Assembly: GCA_012064385.1 (NCBI GenBank)
Contig: QRDG01001908.1
Coordinates: forward strand, 186,001 to 250,000
From: Puccinellia tenuiflora
Lineage: Eukaryota > Streptophyta > Magnoliopsida > Poales > Poaceae
DNA length: 64,000 nucleotides
Direction: 5' to 3'
The position numbers and the translations under genes are program-made. The notes beneath the pieces are model-generated. The model saw only the letters and a program-made list of their open reading frames with translations. It had not been told where the DNA came from and ran no database searches. Positions 56,495 to 64,000 of this stretch are shown in pieces (the stretch's first letter is position 1; the number at the start of each line of letters is the position of its first letter).

Positions 56495-56987
56495 GTTGGC
56501 GCCCACCGTGGGGTCAGCAGCGGCGCTGGCTGGTGTGTTCATCCGGACGGGCTCCTTCGTCGCGTCGGGTGAGCGTGTCCTCTTTGGCCTTGTCCACAGG
56601 TTCGGCTCACTCAATGTCGTCAGCGACAACGCCGGCTGTTTCGCCAGTAGGCCGCTACCCCGGAATGGGTGCCTCATCGAGTTCGGCTCGCTCACCGTCT
56701 ACGTCGCCACCGAGGTCCCGTGCCGGTTTCCCGAAAGGGTGCAAGTGGCTGCGGACCCCCCCGCTGTTTGTGCAGCTCGCGACCGGCGTATCGCTCGCCC
56801 CGCTAGCTGTGTAGAGGTCATGATGACCGCCCCGGTTGCTGGTGCCGGCCTTGCCGCGGCCGGGGCGGCCGAGGTCAGCACAAGGTCTACCAGGACGGCG
56901 CGCCCGCCGCTGGAGAGGCCGGAGAACCGTCAGGAGCAGGCCGGTACATCTGGTGTCCGGCGACGCCGAGTCCTCTTCAGGACGTGA
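56466..56987 (+). pseudogene. Short ORF over the LTR/PBS junction of the Tat-lineage element
   Basis: A 173-codon open frame crosses the LTR end and primer site. The part after the primer site (VRFGSLN-type text, RFGSLNVVSDNAGC and FGSLTVYVATEV) could be the remnant of an N-terminal ORF; an overlapping frame is also open. No domain recognised. Compare the 107-codon ORF at 27622-27945, in the same position of another Tat-like element. Confidence 0.3.
56497..56513 (+). other. Primer binding site of the Tat-lineage element
   Basis: TGGCGCCCACCGTGGGG, two bases after the LTR. Confidence 0.95.
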
Positions 56988-59904
56988 TCGAGAAGCTGGC
57001 AACCCCAGTGGCTCCGAGCGCAGATGCTGCTCTAACTCAGGCGGAGTTGGAACAGCAGCGCAAGGAGATACTCCAGGAGGCCAAGGAGGTGGCCCGAGTC
57101 AGACATGAGTTTGACATCGCTCTCCGTGAGTACAACATCGCTCATGGTTTTACGCCGGTAGCAAACCCGGTTAGTCGCATAAATGAGGTACGTGCTCGAG
57201 GCAGAGACCTCAATGCTGAGATAGCTAGAGATGGTAGAGCCAGATCTAGTAGAACTGCTAGTCATGTGTCGGCGGACCGACCGAAGTACAGTACCCTAGC
57301 AAGAACCTTAGAGCTGCTGAGGCTGCCATAGCAGAGTTACCTAATTTATCCGGTGACGCTCGTCGTAGGCAGCAGGACCGGGTGAATGAGTTGGTAGCTG
57401 TAGCCAACCGACAGAATGAGGCATTCCGGAATGCAAACCCGGACGTAGGAGGATCCCGGTACCTCTACTCGAATGGTGGTGCCGGGGCAGTGTCCAGGGG
57501 ACAGGCCTCTTCGCCACATGTCGGCGGAAGCCGTGGCCAGAGTGTAAACTCTGGTAAGAACAAACAGCTGCAGGCGTATGATCCGGTATATGCCGGAAAG
57601 CAGAAAGCTGGCCAAGGTCAACCCGGTCAGGGAGCACCAGGACCCGTTCAGGGCAGGCAAGATGTCGGCCAGGTTAACCCAGCGAATCCGGGTCAGCCAC
57701 CTCGGTATCCGGTACCCAATCCACCTCGGCAACAACAAGGTGCCGGGTACGCCGAGCAGGCCGCTGACCGGTACGACGATGGTTACTCGGCCATGGAGCG
57801 GGTCGGGTACACAAGATTCAGAGATCTGGCGACCGAGGGTGCACTCGATGCTAGGCTGGGAGCTCGCCAGCTGCCAGCACATGATGTCCGCAACAAGCTT
57901 GACAGAATCTAACTGTATGAACTGCTAGAGGAGCAAGGCCCACCGGGTCCTGCATGTTTTGGACCCCGGATCATGAAGCAGCCACCGGTGCCGAACTTCT
58001 AGCTCCCCCGCGGTGCCAAGACCTATGACGGCAGCACCAAGCCGGAGGACTGGCTGACAGATTATGTCACAGCGGTGCACATCGCTGGTGGCAGCCGCCG
58101 ATGGGCTGTGCGGTATGTACCGCAAATGCTAGAGGGTCCAGCCCGGATCTGGCTGAACAACCTGGAGGAGAATAGCATTGATTGCTGGCTCGACTTCTCT
58201 GACGCTTTTGTCAGCAACTTCTCCAGCACCTACAAGGGGCCGAATCGCCCTCAGCAGCTGTCCATGTGTCGGCAGAGAGAAGAAGAGACGGACCAGGAGT
58301 ACCTTACCCGGTGGAGCACGATCCGGAACTCCTGTGAAGGAGTGATTGAGTCACAAGCCATTGCATGGTTTGCGCAAGGATGCCGACATGGCTCCATGCT
58401 TTGGGAGAGACTCCAGAGGGAGATGCTGGCCACCTTGGCCGAAACAATGGCGATAGCGGACAGCTATGCACTCGGTGATCCGACACAGCCTTTGCTGACC
58501 CAGGTCGATGTGGGCAGGAGGTATCCTGCTCAAGACCGGGACAGATCGGGCCGGCTTAGCGATCGCCCGGACAACCGAAACAAGAGAAGAGACGACCGGC
58601 CGGATTACCGGTACGGGTCAGACCAAGTCGCAGCTGTCGACCAAGATCAAGTGGGTGCCGGTAGCAGCCAGCGCCAGAAAAATGATGGTCCCTCATGGGG
58701 CCAGGACTCGGAAGGAAAAAGGCCTTGGAACGGCGAGAGGAAGCCGTGGAACGGCGAAAAGAAACCATGGAACGGCAACAAGAAGCAGTGGGATGACCAG
58801 GAGAGGTACACCTACGAGAAAATGCTGGATGGCCCCTGCTGCTATCACACCAGACACCCCAGCAGACCGGCTCAACATTCTACCCAGGACTGCAGTTGGC
58901 ACCAGCGCAAGCCGGTACCAGCTGGTCCGACCTCCAGACCTGCGCCTCTCACCGGTGCAAACACTCAGCCTCTGAACACTCAGCCGAGGCAGGAGGATGT
59001 CAACCAAGTGGCCAACAACAACTACAACCCCGGCAACAACAATGCTGGCCCGAGTCGGCAGAATGAGTACCGGAAACCCCATCAGAGTTACATGGTCTTT
59101 GTGACCGAGCCGACGGATAAGCAGAGCCAACACCGGCGCGCGATGGAGGTGAACGCGGTCATGTCGGCCGTGCCCAAGTTTATGTACTGGTCCGAGGATG
59201 AGGTCAGCTGGAGCATCAGGGACCATCCCAAGGTCATGCCCAACCCAGGAGGTTATGCTCTGGTTGTGAATCCGACATTCGTTGGACCCAGCATCAATGT
59301 CAGTTTCAGCCGGGTTCTCGTTGATAACGGGAGCAGCATCAACATCATGTACCGAGACACCATGGTCAAACTCGGAATAACCGAGAACATGATGCAACCA
59401 AGCAGGAAAACTTTCCACGGCATCGTGCCGGGTGTCTCACATGCGCCCATGGGAACAGTCTGGGTGGATGTCTCCTTCGGGGATGAAAGCAATTGCCGAA
59501 CTGAGAGTCTGTTGTTTGAGGTCGTGGATCTCGAAAGCCCGTATCACGCCTTACTCGGTAGGCCAGCACTCGCCAAGTTCATGGCGTCCACTCATGTGGC
59601 CTACCTGAAGATGAAAATGCCGGGTCCGAATGGTGTCATAACCATCTCGGGTGACTACAGGCGCTCCATGGAGTGTGCTTCTGCCAGATCACTTCTGGCC
59701 GAGTCACTTGTGATTGCTGCTGAGAAGAAGAGGATCCACGAGGTGGTGGCTCTGGCCCAATCTGCTCAACTCGGTATCCCGAGTCCGGCTAACCCGCAGT
59801 AGACTGCAACCTTCCAGGCAGCGAAGGAGTCCAAGAAGGTCGGCGTTGACGAGTCTAACCCGGATCACACTGTCATCATCGGTGCCGGGTTGGACAGCAA
59901 ATAG
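56984..59904 (+). pseudogene. Gag and protease of the Tat-lineage element
   Basis: The N-terminal part (57000-57300, coiled-coil-like AELEQQRKEILQEAKEVA) is in another frame from the rest; the change lies near 57260-57310. Then a Gln/Gly/Pro-rich linker, stops TAA 57910 and TAG 58000, and the capsid domain (58060-58480: LEGPARIWLNNL, QREEETDQEYLTRW, WFAQGC). Next come repeats of the type KPWNGEKKPWNG, a Cys/His cluster CCYH...HSTQDC (about 58840-58895), and a retropepsin-like domain with LVDNGSSINIMYRDTM and ALLGRPALAKF (59310-59580). TAG at 59800 and TAG at 59902 interrupt the link to pol. Confidence 0.85.
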
Positions 59905-61318
59905 GAAAGCAAGCTCATCCACTTCCTCCGTGAGAATCAGGATATCTTTGCATGGTCCAGTCAGGACTTGTCGGGTGTTCCGAGGGAGTTGGCTGAGCAC
60001 TCATTGCATGTCAGGCCAGATGCTAGGCCAGTGAAGCAACCGACACGGCGTCTTGCCGAAGGAAGAAGGAAGGCTGTGGGTGACGAGTTAGCCAAGTTAC
60101 TCGCAGCAAATGCTGTCGTAGAAGTGAAGTACCCGGACTGGTTGGCTAACCCGGTCCTGGTAGAAAAGAAAAAAGATGACCCGAATGCTGCCACTGTCTG
60201 GCGCATGTGTTGATTACACCCACCTGAACAAGGCATGTCCTAAAGATCCATTCCCGCTGCCCCGGATCGATCAAGTGATCGACTCCACGGCCGGGTGTGA
60301 ACTACTATCGTTTGTAGATGCGTACTCTGGTTTTCACCAGATACCGCTGAATCCTTCTGATCAAATAAAGACTGCCTTTATCACCCCGTACGGGGCTTAT
60401 TGCTACCGAGTCATGTGTTTTGGGTTGAGAAATGCCGGCGCTACTTACCAGCGTTGTATGCAGAAATGTTTACACGATCAAATAGGCAAAAATGTGCAGG
60501 TGTATGTCGATGACATAGTCATTAAAACTAAAGAAAAACACACACTGCTGGATGACCTTAGGGAGATATTCGCAAACCTGCGGAAATTCCGGCTTAAGCT
60601 CAATCTGGATAAATGTACATTCGGTGTGCCGGCCGGGAAATTACTCGGTTTCCTCGTGTCAAGCCGAGGTATCGAGGCAAACCCGACCAAGATCCGGGCA
60701 ATTGAAAATATGAAATTGCCGAGATGTCTCCGAGATGTCCAAAAATTCACCGAATGTCTGGCTTCTCTGAGCCGCTTCCGAGGTCGGTTGGGAGAAAAGG
60801 CCTTGCCCTTATACCAACTGATGAAAAAATCGGACAAGTTTAGCTGGACCCCGCAAGCGGATGCGGCGTTTCATGAGCTGAAAATGATGTTGGCTACTGC
60901 GCCGATACTGGCCTCGCCACTACCAAGAGAGCCCATGTTGCTCTACATTGCGGCCACTAACCGAGTTGTTAGTGTCGTAGTGGTGGTGGAACGAGAAGAA
61001 GAGGGAGCTACCGTGCAGAGGCCGGTGTATTATTTGAGTGAGGTGCTCTCCGCATCAAAACAAAACTACCCTCACTATCAGAAAATGACTTATGGTGTCT
61101 ACATGGCGGCCAAAAAACTAAAGCATTACTTTCAGGAGCACCCCATAACTGTTGTTAGTGCCGCCCCTGTGTCGGAAATCCTTGGCAACAAGGATGCCAG
61201 TGGCCGAGTCGCCAAATGGGCTATCGAGCTCGCAGCTTACGCGCCGCAGTACGCGAGAAGGGATACTATTAAATCTCAGGCGGTGGCCGAGTTCCTTGTG
61301 GATTGGGCCGAGATGTAA
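59905..61318 (+). pseudogene. Reverse transcriptase and degenerate RNase H, Tat lineage
   Basis: RT begins around 59940 (RENQDIFAWSSQDLSGV). A frame change at about 60208, within WRMC/VDYTHLNKACPKDPFPLP, splits it. FVDAYSGFHQIPL and YVDDIVIKTKEK (YVDD at 60503-60514) give the catalytic aspartates. The RNase H-like part (60840-61140: FSWTPQADAAFHELKMML, VYYLSEVLSASKQNYPHYQK) has LYIAATNR where an Asp is expected, so it is catalytically degenerate, as usual in this lineage. It stops at TAA 61316-61318, where CAA is likely the parent codon. Confidence 0.88.
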
Positions 61319-61740
61319 TACGAACCATCCCTGCCGGACTCCAATTACTGGAGAATGCATTTTGACGGATCCAAGGTAAAGGAGGGCCTGGGAGCTGGTG
61401 TAGTTCTCACCTCGCCAAAGCGAGATCAGCTGAAATATGTGTTGCAAGTACACTTCGCGGCATCTAACAATGTCGCCGAGTATGAAGCACTGATTCATGG
61501 ACTCAAGGTGGCCAAGGAAATCGGAATTCGCCGGATCATCTGTTATGGTGAATCGGACCTGGTGATTCAGCAAACATCAGGCAACTGGGATGCCCTGGAT
61601 GCCAACATGGCAGCATACCGGTTCCATGTCCAGAAAATTTCAGGATACTTCGATGGGTGCGAGTTCACTCACATTCGGCGGACAGATAATGAAAGTGCTG
61701 ACATGCTGTCCAAGATCGGGTCATATCGGCAGGCCATTCC
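61319..61740 (+). pseudogene. Second (archaeal-like) RNase H of the Tat-lineage pol
   Basis: Same frame as the RT after one stop. MHFDGSKVKEGLGAGVVL, NNVAEYEALIHGL, GESDLVIQQ and DNESADMLSK provide the four acidic residues (D-E-D-D) of an active-type RNase H. In Tat elements this additional domain replaces the degenerate first one (family knowledge). It is followed by a linker of about 160 residues with several SGT/NSG-like stretches before the integrase. Confidence 0.85.
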
Positions 61741-63007
61741 ACCTGGGGTATCGCTAGAGCATCTTCACAAGCCATCAATCAAGCCTTCACCCGAGTCTGA
61801 ATCGATATTCATCCCGGGTAATCCGGAATCCGACGTCGTCCCGATGGACGTGCATGTCGGGAGCAAGCAACAGGACTCGGGGACTGCCACGCAGGACCCG
61901 AGGAATTCCATGGATGTCGAGTACATTGAGCACGACTTGGCCACTACACTCGAAAACTGGAAAGCCGCTTGGCGGAACTCGGGGACTCCTTGGGAGGACT
62001 CGGGAACTCACCTGCCTATGTCGGGCGTGGTGATGTCGGTGGATGCAATGGAAATCGACGAGCCTGTACTCGGCACTCGCCCGGTACCGGCATGGGCGCA
62101 ACCCATTATGACATTCATGTTAGATGGTAGCCTACCGAGTGATGAGGTCTCGGCCAGACAAATCCAAAGGCGGTCCAAATCCTTCACAATCATCAACCAA
62201 GAGCTGTACAAGAGAAGTGTGACCACTGTGCTTCAGCGCTGCGTCGAACCAGAAGAGGGAGAAAGGATTCTCCGAGATATTCATCAGGGAGAATGCGGTC
62301 ATCACGCCTCTTCCCGAGCTATAGTGGCTAAAGCATTCCGATATGGATTCTACTAGCCCAGCGCTTTGCAGCAAGCATAGGACATTGTCCGGAAATGTGA
62401 AGGATGTCAGAGGTTTGCTCACAAAATTCATATGCCGGCCTCCGCACTCAAAACTATCCCCATCACTTGGCCATTTGCAGTGTGGTGTCTGGATATGGTG
62501 GGACCATTCAAGCCAGCCCGAGGTAACATGACTCACATCCTGGTGATGGTGGACAAGTTCACCAAGTGGATTGAGGTAAAGCCAATAAGAAAGTGCGATG
62601 GGCGCACAGCTGTGTCATTCCTAAAAGATATTATCTTAAGGTATGGTCACCCACATAGCATTATCACGGATAATGGCACCAATTTCGCCGAGGGAGCCTT
62701 TGCTCGGTTTTGCCAGGAAAAGAGAATCCGGCTAGACTTAGCATCGGTTGCACATCCGCAGTCCAATGGACAGGTGGAAAGATCAAACGACCTAGTCTTA
62801 TCCGGCATCAAACCTCGGTTGATTGAGCCAATGTTGCGTGCTCCGGGTTGTTGGCTGGATGAGATTCCGGCAGTACTGTGGAGTCTGAGGACTACACCGA
62901 ATTGCTCCACCGGCTATACGCCATTCTTCCTGGTCTATGGAGCAGAGGCAGTTCTGCCAACCGACATAGAGCATGACTCGCCAAGAGTTGCATTCTATAC
63001 CGAGTCG
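61741..63007 (+). pseudogene. Integrase of the Tat-lineage pol, interrupted
   Basis: Zinc-binding HHCC: HQGECGHH (about 62283) to KCEGCQRF (about 62395), broken by TAG 62354 and TAG 62378. The catalytic core is intact to the eye: WCLDMVGPFKPA, IITDNGTNFAEG and HPQSNGQVERSN carry the D, D and E. The C-terminal part ends after RVAFYTES where CACTA DNA starts at 63008. Confidence 0.88.
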
Positions 63008-63383
63008 CACTACAAGAAATATGTCAACTAGTGACCTTTTATCAGTGACTCTAAAAATATTGGTCATAGATCTATGACCAATTTCAACCAATTGGTCATA
63101 GGCTGTTTTGGAGGGTGCAAACCCGAAAATATAACGACCAATTTTATCAAAAAGGTCATAGACCGATTGCATGAATTGGTCACAATTCGGAAGACACTAG
63201 CCTACGACCTTTTTTGTAGCCCCTTGTGACCAATTTAAATGGTCATACTCCCTAATTTTTGATGCGTTGAAATGACGGAGCGGCCACCTCAGCATTTTCG
63301 CTATGTGTCACGTCCATTTGTCAATTTTAGTCTACGTGTCACATCCATGTGTCAATTTAAACCTACTGCTGCCAGGTGGGACC

Positions 63384-63655
63384 CACATATTGGACCTGGC
63401 ATGTAGGGCTGACTCTACTGACCAGTGGGACCGACATGTGGGATCCCGCCCTACTAACTAGTGGAACATTCCAGGTGGGACACACCCAGCTGAGTGCTGA
63501 TGAGTGGGGCCCGACCCGCCACATATTGGACCTGGCATGTAGGGCTGACTCTACTAACCAGTGGGACCGACATGTGGGACCCCGCCCTACTAACTAGTGG
63601 AACCCTCCTGGTGGGACACACCCAGCTGAGTGCTGACGAGTGGGACCCGACCCGC
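63384..63655. repeat. 136-bp direct repeat, two copies, in the CACTA element
   Basis: Copies start CACATATTGGACCTGGCATG at 63384 and 63520; about 90-95% alike by eye. Confidence 0.88.
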
Positions 63656-63689
63656 CATACAAATACAATAGAAATGAGTACTAACTGGC

Positions 63690-63763
63690 AAAAGGGAGAG
63701 GGCGGGATTCGAACCCGCGACCTCGTCGGCTCCCTGCCAACTCCTACCACTAGGACAACCAAG
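63690..63763 (-). repeat. tRNA-like sequence with intact B box
   Basis: On minus: TGTCCTAGTGGTAGGAG (A-box-like), then GGTCGCGGGTTCGAATCCC, a perfect T-arm/B box with matching stem. The acceptor stem does not pair and no anticodon arm is convincing, so it is a tRNA-derived piece, not a tRNA gene. Confidence 0.5.
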
Positions 63764-63779
63764 TCTTTGTGTCCTTAAC

Positions 63780-64000
63780 CCGCACTTGAGCCTTTTATCC
63801 TATAAATGGTGTCGCCATGGCCTGTTTCAGTTGGGCTGGCATGGTGAGGATAATGGGCCAGTTGGACTGAGCTGCTGGGCTGGCCGGCTCGGCACAGCGG
63901 GTTCTCTTTTTTTTTATGTTCTTTCTTTTTTCTTTTTCTGTTTTCTTTTATAATTTTTGATTTTGAACTTCAATTTCAACCAAATAAATTTTCAAACTTA
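63780..64000. other. CACTA interior without recognised gene
   Basis: GGGCTGG-type repeats, then a T-rich stretch (63908-63955). Nothing coding seen. Confidence 0.35.

Larger units (their letters stand above)
55559..63007 (+). mobile_element. Tat-lineage Ty3/gypsy element, 5' LTR through integrase, cut by a CACTA element
   Basis: 5' LTR, primer binding site, gag, protease, reverse transcriptase, degenerate RNase H, second RNase H and integrase in this order. The extra RNase H after the first is the mark of the Tat lineage (established). Several stops and two frame changes make it inactive. The right end is displaced by the transposon at 63008. Confidence 0.9.
63008..64000. mobile_element. Left end of a CACTA DNA transposon
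   Basis: Begins CACTACAAGAAATATGTCAA, a textbook CACTA-type terminus, breaking the integrase frame. Behind it lie at least nine short subterminal motifs in both orientations (GGTCATAG, CTATGACC, GACCAATTT, TTGGTCAC) between 63050 and 63250. The 3-bp target copy would be TCG at 63005-63007. No transposase ORF lies in the part visible. Confidence 0.8.

Noticed and set aside
58693..59418. 241-codon ORF on minus
   Set aside because: Shadow of the gag-protease frame on the opposite strand.
63690..63763. Functional tRNA gene on minus
   Set aside because: B box is perfect, but the acceptor stem does not pair and an anticodon arm is not convincing.
1..64000. A host gene or defence system in the window
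   Set aside because: Every stretch longer than a few hundred bases could be placed in a transposable element or its repeats; no host-type gene was seen.

Overview
This window is plant nuclear DNA made wholly of nested transposable elements. I see no host gene. Plant features include Ty3/gypsy LTR elements with initiator-tRNA-type primer binding sites, 3.7-3.9 kb LTRs, a chromovirus with a C-terminal chromodomain, a Tat-lineage element with a second RNase H, an antisense 'putative gypsy type transposon' gene, a CACTA terminus, and GC-rich exon-like islands. Together they suggest a grass, probably a large-genome Pooideae species. I cannot name the species.

Layout, left to right. 1-5350: 3' part and 3' LTR of a Tat-like element carrying a five-exon antisense gene, inserted in a long LTR. 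5351-34492: tandem of one non-autonomous family (LTR-internal-LTR-internal-LTR; LTRs about 3.9 kb). Its second internal region is split by a minus-strand non-autonomous Tat-like element (12783-28452). That element is itself interrupted by a second tandem, LTR-I-LTR-I-LTR, built on a 4196-bp unit (13885-26031). 34493-35406: fragment of an Athila-like LTR. 35407-43830: degenerate gypsy internal region plus 3' LTR, interrupted by a very young gag-protease-only element (35797-38966) with apparently identical LTRs. 43831-44654 and 55240-55558: one minus-strand CRM-like gag region, split by a Tekay-type chromovirus (44655-55239; TSD CGCGT). 55559-63007: 5' LTR, gag and pol of a Tat-lineage element with several stops. 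63008-64000: left end of a CACTA DNA transposon inserted in the integrase region.

Main observation: the long LTRs appear to carry their own small three-exon gene. Exon 1 is a GC-rich island ending at GTGAGC/GTGAGT. Exon 2 is a 63-bp exon (117 bp in one family) ending at a GC-type donor. Exon 3 is a short terminal exon after TTTCAG that encodes an acidic tail ending in FVDID or similar. Phase is kept in five LTRs of three related families, and indels in the downstream exons are multiples of three. In both LTRs of the Tekay-type element the three exons form an open frame of about 190 codons. The 4196-bp-unit LTRs show a similar but decayed layout. I know of no described function.

Relationships: the 3.9-kb-LTR non-autonomous elements share LTR ends, primer binding site and a pre-PPT palindrome with the coding Tekay-type element, so it or a relative could have mobilised them. 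Relative age from nesting and LTR divergence: CRM-like gag host oldest; then the long-LTR elements; then the minus-strand Tat-like element (about 1% LTR divergence); then the 4196-bp tandem (about 0.3%); the gag-protease element is youngest.
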